Shown in pieces: positions 24,354-32,331 of a stretch of 41,236 bases of DNA (the stretch's first letter is position 1; every line of letters starts with the position of its first letter). The notes under the pieces are model-generated. The model saw only the letters and a list, made by a program, of their open reading frames with translations. It made no database searches and was not told the origin of the DNA. Both the position numbers and the translations under genes were made by a program. This stretch comes from an uncultured Prevotellaceae bacterium. Its GTDB lineage: Bacteria > Bacteroidota > Bacteroidia > Bacteroidales > Muribaculaceae. The stretch is from positions 1-41,236 of the forward strand of contig ONOU01000036.1 of NCBI GenBank assembly GCA_900319525.1, written 5' to 3'.

Positions 24354-25883
24354 CGTTTCTTGATATTAAAGTCGCCACTATAGGAGATGCCCAACTGGGC
24401 TCCCCAATTGTTGCCGTAGAGCTTGCCGCGGTCGATAGCCACGGTGGCGCCCACCGACAGGCCATCGACCTTGAAGCCACGCAGCCAATAGGAGGCGTAA
24501 TTGACGCTCAAGGCCATCGAGACACGCCTTGCGGTAGGAGGCCTGCAGGAGATAGTGCCACTCGTTGGTGAACCAGCCCTCGATGGCTGCATGGAAGCCG
24601 CGCAGCACGTTGTCGCGGTAGCGCATGTACCCGTCCCTGTTGTAGAGCGGTGACTTGACAAAAGGCGAGCCGATCGACATGCCGCGGCTCTGGTAGCCGT
24701 TGTAGATGTAGTTGTTGTAGTAGTCGTCGGCACCCGAGGAGTGGCTTGTGATGGCGGTGCTGGGATGGTCGTTAGGCGTCCAATGGATGGGACCGCTCTG
24801 GTTGGTGAAGTCGATATACTCGATGACGGCGCCCGAAACGAGGTACGAGCCGTTTTGGCGGAACTCGATGCCCCACAGGCCGTCAAAGCCGTTCATCTTG
24901 CCGATGCCCGAGCCGTCTTCCCACAGCCACTGGGTGTAGGCGCGCAGATGCTGATAGTTGCTCAAGTAGTACTGCAGCGCGATGTCCCAGGTGCCCAGGT
25001 GGTTGCCCTCGACAAACGAGTCGCCCGCACTGTTGCCGCCACTGCCGGCGATAAACGTGCGCCAGAAGGCCTTCAGGTCGGCATCCATCTTGACGGTGCG
25101 GGTCACGTGGCCATTCTCGTAGTAGTCGGCTTTGCCGCCAAACTGGCAGGCCGACTGGGCTCCGATGGTGAACACGACGGGCTGATTAGGGTTGGTGCGG
25201 AAGTGCAGGCTCTTGTAGTGGAGCCACCTGCCCGTGGTAATGAAGTGGTTGTAGTAGTTATAATGGTTCTCGAGCCACTTGTCGTCCAACTCGCGGAAGT
25301 AGCCAAACTCGCCCTGGATTTGCAGCCAGCCCTTGGTGAACGGGATGTTCTGGAAATCGATGAAACCGGCACGCAGGCCCACGGGAGGCCGTGAATTGTT
25401 GCTCCATACCAGATCGCCGCTGCTCAGCAAGCCATCGACGATGGGCGAGGATTTATACGCCTGTCCCGCCACGGCAAAAATGCCGCGGTACTTGGCCGAG
25501 AGATAGGCTTCTTGAATCCATGCCCGGGCAGGATGCTGCTTTTGCACCTCAAACTGGCCATCGCCCACATGGCGCTGATAGCCCGCGCTGGAGGCGTAAC
25601 CGGCCCAGGCAGCGAGCCCCGCGCCCCATGAGAAGCGCTCTCGCTTGTCGATGTTGTGCCGCAAGCTGATGTAGTAGGGCGCCAACTCGCTGTTGCCCGC
25701 GTTGGCCACGATGCCAACGGAGTAAACGTTCTCATTAAAGACCGGCCCGTAGCATTCCAGCATGTAAACCGTGTCGGTCGATTGATCGAGCGAGGTCAGT
25801 GTAGTGCCGGCAGGCTCCTGTGCCATCGCCACAGAGGCGCAGCACAAGGCCAGCAGAAGTGATAATATGGTGTTCTTCACCAT
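24350..25883 (-). pseudogene. Wzi-family capsule assembly protein, frameshifted near the 3' end
   Basis: An outer-membrane beta-barrel of the Wzi family (PF14052), which helps attach or assemble capsule at the surface. It has a signal peptide (about 1-21), and the frame from 25883 reads normally through EWHYLLQASYRK at about 24527. There it leaves the proper frame and continues as an unrelated Arg/Leu-rich tail to 24378. The neighbouring frame continues the barrel (ALSVNYASYWLRGFKVDG..., FDRGEL-like AIDRGKLYGNNWG) and stops at 24350 with a 4-nt ATGA overlap with the next gene, which marks it as the original end. Either a one- or two-base indel (possibly with a small deletion, since the expected GTYD-like stretch is missing) or a sequencing error. 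Confidence 0.8.
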
Positions 25884-25900
25884 TGTATTGATGTCTTTGT

Positions 25901-26839
25901 TTACCGTTCGATGTTTGCCAGATAGGAGTCGATGTGTCGACGTTTTTTCTCGTCGGCGATCTCGTCAAGGTTGATGAGGATGCCCGTCTCCTCAACGTTG
26001 CCGAATTCGCGGTTGATGGCCGTGCCCAGCAAGAGCATCTTGGGCGACAGGCCCATGTAGGCGTTGACCAGCGGCGGGATGTTGATGCCATGATTGCGGA
26101 TAAAGGCGTTCAAGCGCTTGTAGTCCTCGCGGAAGTCGTTGCCGACAAACTGCGCCACCAGTTCGGGGTCATGGTTGCGGGTGCCAGGCAGCGGGTCGAT
26201 GGGCACCACCAGTCCCTCCTTGTCCTCGAAGTAGAGGTTGAGGAAACACAGCAGCATGTCACGGCAGTCTCGCACATAGCTCGGGTACATCGTCATCTTG
26301 CCGAACATGTACTTGACCTGCGGATAAACAATGGTCAATGCCCCCAGTCCGTCCCACAGGTTATCGAGTGCAAACAATGCCCGCACGCCCTCGCGCGTCG
26401 ATTGGTACTCAGGACGCACAAACGAGCGTCCCAGCTCGATGGTCACGGGCAGTATCTCGTCCAGGAAACGCCCGCTAAAGCGGAACAGATGCCCCGTGGC
26501 AATGCGCGGCACGTCATTCTCCACTTTCACGTCCCAGCCACCGATAAAGCGGTAAGCCCCAATGATTTCCTTCTTGTCGGGGTTCCACACCAGCAACTGC
26601 TGGCACGGCGGGTCCATCAGGTCAAACTCGTCAATATCACAGGCCTTGCCGGTGCCCCCCCCCGCGGCGCGGAAGGTGATTTCACGCAGTCGGCCGATTT
26701 CGCGCATCGTGTGGGGAGCATTGTGGGCCGTGACCACGTAAATCTCGTTGTCGGCCTTGTTGGTGTGACGCAGCAGGCGCTCGCTGGTGAGTTCCTGCTC
26801 GATAAGTTGGACGGGAATAGGATCAATAATCGGTTCCAT
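25901..26839 (-). CDS. glsB: GNAT-type N-acyltransferase, glycine/ornithine-lipid synthesis (GlsB/OlsB-like)
   Basis: A 312-residue acyltransferase of the hemolysin/OlsB type. In Bacteroides thetaiotaomicron GlsB makes N-acyl-3-hydroxy-acyl glycine, the first step to glycine and serine-glycine lipids. Seen: MREIGRLREITFRAAGGGTGK and DIDEFDLMDPPCQQLLVWNP, then IGAYRFIGG, IELGRSFVRPEYQ and the C-terminal PPLVNAYMGLSPKMLLLGTAIN block typical of this family. The GGG stretch is encoded by a run of nine G (C on the plus strand). It lies 9 nt after the PlsC-like gene, the partner acyltransferase, in the same operon. Substrate is inferred from the pairing. Confidence 0.8.
   Translation of the reverse strand: MEPIIDPIPVQLIEQELTSERLLRHTNKADNEIYVVTAHNAPHTMREIGRLREITFRAAGGGTGKACDIDEFDLMDPPCQQLLVWNPDKKEIIGAYRFIGGWDVKVENDVPRIATGHLFRFSGRFLDEILPVTIELGRSFVRPEYQSTREGVRALFALDNLWDGLGALTIVYPQVKYMFGKMTMYPSYVRDCRDMLLCFLNLYFEDKEGLVVPIDPLPGTRNHDPELVAQFVGNDFREDYKRLNAFIRNHGINIPPLVNAYMGLSPKMLLLGTAINREFGNVEETGILINLDEIADEKKRRHIDSYLANIER
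26655..26663. repeat. Nine-base homopolymer C(G) tract inside glsB
   Basis: A run of nine C on the plus strand (nine G in the coding strand) encodes part of the conserved AAGGGTGK motif. Such tracts slip during replication, so it could act as a phase-variation switch or be a sequencing trouble spot. Confidence 0.7.
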
Positions 26840-26848
26840 AGGGCGTTT

Positions 26849-27685
26849 CTATCGGTTTGTAGCCTGTGAGGCCATATTTATTACTATATCACGCAGTCGG
26901 GCCGCCTCCTGCTTGGGCCGTGAGGCATCAAGAGCGGTCCAGGGAATGGGCTCGCCGATGACCACCTGCAAGGTGTCACCGCACTTCTTGACCATCTCCC
27001 TGGGCAGGAAGATGAGCTCGATATTGAACTTGATACCCAACCGCTTGCGCCACTTGGCGAAGCGGTAGAAGAAACGGGTGTTTTGGGCATTGAAAAAGAT
27101 GGGCACAATGTCGCGCTGGTAATTCACGGCATGCACCACGGCAGCCTTTTGCCAGGGCAGGTCGGCGATGGAGCCGTCGGGCTGCATGCGCGAGCACAGG
27201 CCAGCAGGGAAGGTGATGAACTGGCTGTCGCTCTTCAAGGCCTGCTCGATACCGGCAGCGGCAGCGCGCGACTGGCTGCCGTACTTGTTCACGGGCAGGA
27301 ACACGCCACGCAGGGGCTCGACAGCCATGAGCAGGTCGTTGACCAGAAACTTGATCTTGTGGCCATAATGGTTGCCCAGCAACGAGATGAGCACCAGTCC
27401 GTCAAGGCCACCCAGCGGATGGTTGGACACAAACATGTAGCGTCCGTCCTCAGGCAGGTGGTCCAGCCCCGTTGCGTTGAAGGTGATGTGCATCTCGTCG
27501 AGTGCCGCAGTTGCAGCATCCACGCTGTCCTTGTCGGCCATCTTGACGAGAATCGCGTTGAGCTGGTCCTGGCAGATCGTGCGTTCAAGCCAGCGCACAA
27601 CAAACCGCGGGATGTACCTGTAGTGTCGCGGAAGCCGTTCCCGCAACACCTTATCGACATCTATTTTCATCGGACCATGGCTCAT
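26849..27685 (-). CDS. glsA: PlsC-like acyltransferase (GlsA-like partner of GlsB)
   Basis: A 278-residue acyltransferase of the PlsC/LPLAT type, expected to add the second acyl chain by O-acylation. Seen: MFVSNHPLGGLDGLVLI, where the usual HX4D catalytic motif appears as HX5D; FLVNDLLMAVEPLRGVFLPVNK; and FPAGLCSR, which stands in the place of the FPEG motif. The first ATG (27685) is kept; an in-frame ATG at 27670 (MKIDVDKVL) is equally possible. It is the first gene of the operon glsA-glsB-wzi-lipoprotein. The symbol rests on its pairing with the GlsB-like gene. Confidence 0.78.
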   Translation of the reverse strand: MSHGPMKIDVDKVLRERLPRHYRYIPRFVVRWLERTICQDQLNAILVKMADKDSVDAATAALDEMHITFNATGLDHLPEDGRYMFVSNHPLGGLDGLVLISLLGNHYGHKIKFLVNDLLMAVEPLRGVFLPVNKYGSQSRAAAAGIEQALKSDSQFITFPAGLCSRMQPDGSIADLPWQKAAVVHAVNYQRDIVPIFFNAQNTRFFYRFAKWRKRLGIKFNIELIFLPREMVKKCGDTLQVVIGEPIPWTALDASRPKQEAARLRDIVINMASQATNR

Positions 27686-27715
27686 TGCTCAGCGTAATCA
27701 TTGTATTTAACTTAC

Positions 27716-27723
27716 AAAGTTAC
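27716..27723 (-). promoter_or_regulatory. Possible −7 box for the glsA-glsB-wzi operon
   Basis: TAACTTTG on the minus strand fits TAnnTTTG. The leader would be about 25 nt to the 27685 start. The nearest TTTG (27749-27752) is 25 nt upstream, longer than usual. Confidence 0.45.
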
Positions 27724-27762
27724 ACCTTTTGACTGAAAAAGGAAGAGCAAAAGCCCAAAAAT

Positions 27763-27793
27763 TTGCCCAACAAAGCAAAAAGTTATACTTTTG
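27763..27793 (+). promoter_or_regulatory. Bacteroidota-type promoter of the polytopic membrane protein gene
   Basis: TTTG (27763-27766), a 19-nt spacer and TACTTTTG (27786-27793). Because it lies inside the longest open frame, the true start must be downstream (27841). Confidence 0.75.
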
Positions 27794-27840
27794 CCACCGA
27801 AACAGGCCACAGCCCCAATTCAACTAATAAACTAGCACAC

Positions 27841-29328
27841 ATGAGAAGCGGAATGACAATGCCCAAACTATTGATGCTGCTTGCCGAGGTAATCGCCCTG
27901 GCAATCCTCGCTGTTGCCGCATCATCCCACTTTGGCCTTGCCGACGGCGCCCGCATCACGGGTGCCTATCTGACCGCTTACCTCATACCCCGAGTGATTC
28001 TCACCCGCGCACGGGGCACCTCGACTGCTGCCGTGGCCATCCTGCTGGTGGCGGCGATCGTGCTCATGTACATCGACTTCACCAAACTCGAGAGATGGAC
28101 ACTATTTGACGGTTTCAGCCTGGAGATGCCCAACATCAAGGGCGATGCCCGTACCTACTACAAGTGGGCGCTCAACAAGTATGACGGCCGTGTTGACCCC
28201 ATCACGGTCATCTATCCCGGTTATCCGATGATCATGCTGACGCTGTGGAAGCTACTGGGCGTCAACGTCGTGTGGCCACAGGCGCTGAACATATCGTGCA
28301 CGCTATCGACCATCGCCCTCACGGGCATGACAACCCGCCGGCTGCTCTCGCACCGGGTAAACATGTCACCGCAAGCGCTGGTGGTTGCGGGCATGGCCAT
28401 CACCTGCCTGCTGACCCACTTCCTCGTCGTGAGCATCATGCTGCTCAAGGAGGGTGTGGTCGCGCTGGCGGTTTCCATGACCGGCTTCTCCCTGGCGTCG
28501 ATGGCGGCAAGCGACAGCGAGCGGCATCATGCCGTGCGCGATGTCATCCTGATTATCGCGGCCTGTGCTCTGCTCGCGGTCATTCGCACGACATTCCTGT
28601 ATTTTATCGCCATCGGTGTGATCGTGATGACACTGCCCCGCTGGCGCCGTGACTGGCGCATGGGACTCGCGATGATGGCCATCATCGCCGTCGCACTGGT
28701 TGTGGGAGCGATGATGTCAACCCATGCCTTTGACCGTCACGTCGAGGTGGCTGGTGGCGGATGGAACATGCAGCGCTTCTATGTTGACTCCGAGTCCCAA
28801 TTATTCTATCACGATGTGCTCAACTACTACTTCCTGCGGCCGTTCTGGTACAAGGCGCTCATGCTGCCGTTGACACTGTCGGTACAGTTTGTCATTCCCC
28901 TACCCTGGAGCTATTACGAGACCTCCTCGCTGATCAACACCTTTTCCCGCATGACCTACACCTGGTATCTGGTGGGTGGCACGGCTCTGTTCTACTATCC
29001 AGTGATGTCGTGGCGTCGCGGCGACGACAACCTGGGAGCCTGGCCCTGGTGGGGCGCCTTGTCATTTGCCGCCATCGCATGGGTCATGGCCGGCTCTGTG
29101 GCCCGGTATGTCACGCCCATCCAGCCGCTGTTTGTCCCGGTGGCGCTGTTTGTGGTGTGCCGCCTGCGCGAGGGGCACTGGCGCCGCGCCTTCGGCACAT
29201 GGGCCATCTGCCTTGTGCTGATTATTGCTGTGGCGTTATTGTTCTGCCTCGAGATCCAGCAGGCCACCATCTCCAAGTGGTTGGGCACCCAGTCGCTTGT
29301 CAATTACATCAAGGGTCTCCCCTATTGA
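27841..29328 (+). CDS. Polytopic membrane protein, possibly a GT-C-fold glycosyltransferase
   Basis: A 495-residue inner-membrane protein with about 11-12 hydrophobic segments. It resembles GT-C/ArnT- or EpsG-like enzymes in layout: a first loop with acidic D102 in PNIKGDARTYYKWA after two or three helices, then YPGYPMIMLTLWKLLG and many helices, ending with a short tail. Such enzymes move a sugar from a lipid carrier. I cannot prove the family, and no catalytic motif is decisive. The ATG at 27841 is chosen since the promoter occupies the longer frame. It is divergent from the glycine-lipid operon. Confidence 0.7.
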   Translation: MRSGMTMPKLLMLLAEVIALAILAVAASSHFGLADGARITGAYLTAYLIPRVILTRARGTSTAAVAILLVAAIVLMYIDFTKLERWTLFDGFSLEMPNIKGDARTYYKWALNKYDGRVDPITVIYPGYPMIMLTLWKLLGVNVVWPQALNISCTLSTIALTGMTTRRLLSHRVNMSPQALVVAGMAITCLLTHFLVVSIMLLKEGVVALAVSMTGFSLASMAASDSERHHAVRDVILIIAACALLAVIRTTFLYFIAIGVIVMTLPRWRRDWRMGLAMMAIIAVALVVGAMMSTHAFDRHVEVAGGGWNMQRFYVDSESQLFYHDVLNYYFLRPFWYKALMLPLTLSVQFVIPLPWSYYETSSLINTFSRMTYTWYLVGGTALFYYPVMSWRRGDDNLGAWPWWGALSFAAIAWVMAGSVARYVTPIQPLFVPVALFVVCRLREGHWRRAFGTWAICLVLIIAVALLFCLEIQQATISKWLGTQSLVNYIKGLPY

Positions 29329-29478
29329 TGTTTTTCCCGCAACCGTTTGTCGTTTATTTTTCCCCTTTTGTCGTCTGGTGGAGGGTGCTTATCGTTTTTC
29401 GGCATCAAGCCGCTTAAACCAGACCTCGCGGTACGGGTCTAAGAGTCAAGAAATATCCACCATTAAAACTTGACGACA

Positions 29479-30156
29479 ATGAAAAAGACGTTATTACTCA
29501 GCCTGCTTTGCATGATACTCGCCATGCCCGCCATGGCACAACCGGGCTACCGATATGGTTACAATCCCCGCATCCAGACGGTGGGACGTCACGGCAACGA
29601 GTATGTCGCTTGGCACCGCTACTACTTCGGACTGCGTGTGGGCATGAACGCCTCCCACGTGAGCAGCGACAGCCCGCTGCTGGACGGCAGCAGCGTGAAG
29701 ACGGGTCTGAACATCGGCTTTGCCGCCGGCACCCAGCTCACCTACCGTGCACCGCTATTCATCGAGAGCGGACTGTATTATACCCAAAAGGGCGGCAAGA
29801 GCGGCAAGGGCCAGGACAAGTTCACCTACGACCTCAACTACCTGGAACTGCCCGTACTCATCAAGTACAAGCACTTTGTGGGCAACCAGACGAGCATTCA
29901 GCCCTATGCGGGCGGCTACCTGGCCGTGGGCACCGACGGCAATATCAAGAACTACGGCACCAGGACAGCATTCAGCTCGTTTGAGGACGGATACTTCCAG
30001 CGCATGGATGGCGGTCTCAAGATCGGTTGCGGCGTGGGATTCAACATGCTCTACCTGGATGCCTGCTACGACATCGGCCTGGCCAATATCGGCCAGAGCA
30101 ACTTCGACGACACGCACAATGGATGCTTCACGATAAACGTTGGTGTGAATTTCTAA
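29479..30156 (+). CDS. Outer-membrane beta-barrel (porin family, PF13568-like) protein
   Basis: A 225-residue protein with a signal peptide (MKKTLLLSLLCMILAMPAMAQ, about 20 residues). The mature chain has alternating strands (YYFGLRVGMNASHV, FIESGLYYTQKGGK, NYLELPVLIKYK, IQPYAGGYLAVG) and ends in NVGVNF, a terminal aromatic like barrel proteins. This is the pattern of the small Bacteroidota OMP_b-brl_2 barrels, whose function is usually unknown. The ATG at 29479 is preferred over an upstream TTG at 29470. About 150 nt separate it from the membrane protein gene; no strong promoter was recognised there. Confidence 0.82.
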   Translation: MKKTLLLSLLCMILAMPAMAQPGYRYGYNPRIQTVGRHGNEYVAWHRYYFGLRVGMNASHVSSDSPLLDGSSVKTGLNIGFAAGTQLTYRAPLFIESGLYYTQKGGKSGKGQDKFTYDLNYLELPVLIKYKHFVGNQTSIQPYAGGYLAVGTDGNIKNYGTRTAFSSFEDGYFQRMDGGLKIGCGVGFNMLYLDACYDIGLANIGQSNFDDTHNGCFTINVGVNF

Positions 30157-30255
30157 GGGAAAAACGTGATTTCTGGGTGGCGCGTGCCACTTTATCACAC
30201 CGAGTGACACGCGCATTTTCTCGAACAAGAATGAATGTTTTACAAAAAAACTTCT

Positions 30256-30263
30256 TACATTTG
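30256..30263 (+). promoter_or_regulatory. Possible −7 box for the Tyr-rich lipoprotein gene
   Basis: TACATTTG fits TAnnTTTG; leader about 30 nt. No clear TTTG at −33. Confidence 0.45.
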
Positions 30264-30298
30264 CATCAGATTATTAACCAACTAAACTCAATTGCGCT

Positions 30299-30820
30299 AT
30301 GAAAAAGTTATACTTCTACCTGATGACGGGGCTCCTGGCCATCACGATGGCCTCATGCAGCAACTGGGAGTCACCTTATTATATCGAAGACATCGTGGGT
30401 AGCTGGGTGTCGGAATATGGCAGTGACGGCTACGGCGAGTATGATATCCGTGGATATGACGTCGTCCGCTATGACTTCTACAGCAACTATACCGGCCGCT
30501 ACACCTACTACTCGTCATTCGGTCTGGACTATGTGGACTTCGATTGGGAGACCCGTGGCAACCGACTCTTCATCCGCTACTATGACGGCGACTACGAGAA
30601 CCTGTACTACGGCTTCGACCGCTACGGATACCTGATTCTCGCTCTCGACAGCCACTTCTATCGCTACACGGCCTACGCTCCCGGCGGACGCTACTATGAG
30701 CCCGCCAAGCAGCTCGACAAGACGACCGAGTCACAGTCCACTGGCGACCTGGTCACCAAGCGAGAGGCCGTCAAGATCAAGTCCCTGTCACGCGGCGTCA
30801 AAGCACGCGCCGAGGAATAA
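30299..30820 (+). CDS. Tyrosine-rich lipoprotein of unknown function
   Basis: A 173-residue protein with a lipoprotein signal (MKKLYFYLMTGLLAITMASC, Cys20). The mature part (GSWVSEYGSDGYGEYDIRGYDVVRYDF region) is very rich in Tyr, Asp and Gly, with short repeating patterns such as YDxY and a likely small beta-sandwich or lipocalin-like fold (GSW start). The basic C-terminus (REAVKIKSLSRGVKARAEE) differs from the rest. No family is recognised with confidence. A strong terminator follows. Confidence 0.75.
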   Translation: MKKLYFYLMTGLLAITMASCSNWESPYYIEDIVGSWVSEYGSDGYGEYDIRGYDVVRYDFYSNYTGRYTYYSSFGLDYVDFDWETRGNRLFIRYYDGDYENLYYGFDRYGYLILALDSHFYRYTAYAPGGRYYEPAKQLDKTTESQSTGDLVTKREAVKIKSLSRGVKARAEE

Positions 30821-30854
30821 ATCGGACACAAACATAAAAGATAGCTAATAGCAG

Positions 30855-30891
30855 GTCCCGGAGGTTTCACTTCCGGGACTCGCTTTTTTTA
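30855..30891 (+). terminator. Intrinsic terminator
   Basis: A 10-bp GC-rich stem (30855-30864 with 30870-30879, one G-T pair, loop TTTCA) is followed by a run of seven T (30884-30890). Classic rho-independent form, serving the Tyr-rich lipoprotein gene. Confidence 0.9.
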
Positions 30892-30935
30892 TGCAACATG
30901 TAAAGAAGCTGGACTAGGAAGATGTCAATGCACCC

Positions 30936-31580
30936 TCAGCCCCTGCAGACGTCAAGCATGAGTGAGCGGAATGTGGATGAGACGCGGGTGAGGAGGGCAT
31001 CAGGTGTGAGCCCCAGTGCTTGAGCCACGAGGGTGGCGACATCGGTGATGGTGACGTTGCTGTCGTCGGTCTCGATGAGGAGGCGGTTGAGCGGTGTGGC
31101 GCGCAGGGCTTCGGCATTGAAGCGCGGCCCATAGGACAGGTAACAGCCCGCGTCGAGCAGGGTGCGGGCCACATGGGCGTTCCCCCTCATGCCATGGATG
31201 ATGAGGGTGACGTCATCCAACCTGGCCTGGTGGCGGGTGGCAAGTATATCCTGGGTCGCCCTGACGTTGTGCACCACCACGGGCAAACCCAAGTCATGCG
31301 CCAGCTGCATGTGGCGCAGAAGTGCGGCACGCTGGACCTCCAGTGCAGCGCCCCGCAGGCGGTCGATGCCGGTCTCGCCGATGGCCAGTACCTGTGGATG
31401 ACGGGCACATTGGGCCAGCAAAGCAAAGTCCTCGTCGTTGAGGCGGTCCACCTCGTCCCACGGGTGGAATCCCACTGAATAGAACAATCCCGGCTGCGGG
31501 TCAAAGCGTCGCGGATCGACCGAGATGAGCGCCGCAGCGGCATCTTGCCGGTGGGTATGGCTATCAGTAATGTGTATCAT
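30936..31580 (-). CDS. tatD: TatD-family metal-dependent hydrolase
   Basis: A 214-residue TIM-barrel hydrolase, slightly shorter than typical TatD (about 250-260). Metal-binding residues are visible: HTH (8-10 region), GFHPW, IGETGID, VVVHN and LIIHG, and LLIETDD near the C-terminus. TatD enzymes have DNase activity and take part in DNA repair or decay. Its ATG overlaps the yidD stop by 4 nt. It is the last visible gene of the LOG-DUF4271-hemD-rnpA-yidD-tatD run. Confidence 0.9.
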   Translation of the reverse strand: MIHITDSHTHRQDAAAALISVDPRRFDPQPGLFYSVGFHPWDEVDRLNDEDFALLAQCARHPQVLAIGETGIDRLRGAALEVQRAALLRHMQLAHDLGLPVVVHNVRATQDILATRHQARLDDVTLIIHGMRGNAHVARTLLDAGCYLSYGPRFNAEALRATPLNRLLIETDDSNVTITDVATLVAQALGLTPDALLTRVSSTFRSLMLDVCRG

Positions 31581-31840
31581 GGCACGGGATCATAACCGCT
31601 GCCGCCCCAGGGATTGCACCGCAGGATGCGCCACACGGCCAGCGCCAGCCCCTTGAAGGGTCCATGCTTGCGAATGGCCTCGATGGCATAGTGGCTGCAC
31701 GTGGGCGTGAAACGGCATGTGGGGGGAGTGAGCGGGGAGATAAAGCGCTGGTAAAAACGGATGGGCTGGATCAACAACCAGCCGATGCCGTTTAACACCT
31801 TGCAGCATACGTGCGCCATCAAATCGAGAATCTTCATCAT
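31577..31840 (-). CDS. yidD: Membrane protein insertion efficiency factor YidD
   Basis: An 87-residue protein with the family signature: [50 protein letters not shown] and GGSGYDPVP. YidD helps the YidC insertase at the inner membrane. It follows rnpA with ATGA overlap (31837-31840), the usual rnpA-yidD order, and its stop overlaps the tatD start. Confidence 0.96.
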   Translation of the reverse strand: MMKILDLMAHVCCKVLNGIGWLLIQPIRFYQRFISPLTPPTCRFTPTCSHYAIEAIRKHGPFKGLALAVWRILRCNPWGGSGYDPVP

Positions 31841-32253
31841 TTTGCAGGTTTGTTGTCGGCAGGTGGTTGCTGGTCGGCGGCCGCTTGGGCGATGCGCGTG
31901 AGCAGCGAGATGACTTTCTCGTTAATGACGCTATAGGGCGCCAAGTTGCTATCCAGATAGACAAAAGCGATGTCCACACCCCAGCCCGTCTGCTCGAGCG
32001 GTTGCTGCAGCAGCTCACGGCGGTTGAGCCTGTAGGCCTCGCGCACGCGGCGTCGCAGCGTTACCCGCCCTACAGCCTTGCGCACACGCTTCTTGGGGAT
32101 GGAGATGAGGAACTGCACAGGATGCTCCCCCCGGGGGCGCAACCTGTAGGCCGCGCGCAAGGGGAACGCCATCAGCGATTTACCCTCGCCAAAGAGCGTC
32201 TGCACCGACGTGCGGTGGCACAGTTTCTCGTCTTTTTTCAGCTTATAATCCAT
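31837..32253 (-). CDS. rnpA: Ribonuclease P protein component
   Basis: A 138-residue basic protein that assists the RNase P RNA in tRNA 5' processing. Seen: [50 protein letters not shown] (the RNR-type RNA-binding helix, here RRR), and FVYLDSN. It starts at the ATG 32253; the frame runs 33 nt further upstream without conserved residues. The C-terminal tail ([15 protein letters not shown]) is extra. No rpmH is beside it, as is common in Bacteroidota, where rnpA follows hemD. Confidence 0.94.
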   Translation of the reverse strand: MDYKLKKDEKLCHRTSVQTLFGEGKSLMAFPLRAAYRLRPRGEHPVQFLISIPKKRVRKAVGRVTLRRRVREAYRLNRRELLQQPLEQTGWGVDIAFVYLDSNLAPYSVINEKVISLLTRIAQAAADQQPPADNKPAK

Positions 32254-32331
32254 ATCTGGCTGCGAAATTACAAAAAAATGGGGCACGCCACATGACGTCC
32301 CCCTAAAAAATACCTTTGAGAGCGAAAAACA

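Noticed and set aside
24350-24886. A 178-residue frame as an independent gene
   Set aside because: Its first part is an out-of-frame reading of the Wzi gene; only its last part (about 24350-24527) is real, as the Wzi C-terminus.
27763-27840. An N-terminal extension of the polytopic membrane protein
   Set aside because: The extension covers a good promoter (TTTG/19 nt/TACTTTTG), so it is probably untranslated.
32311-32318. TACCTTTG on the plus strand as a promoter
   Set aside because: It points into the 3' end of hemD on the opposite strand with no plus-strand gene to serve.
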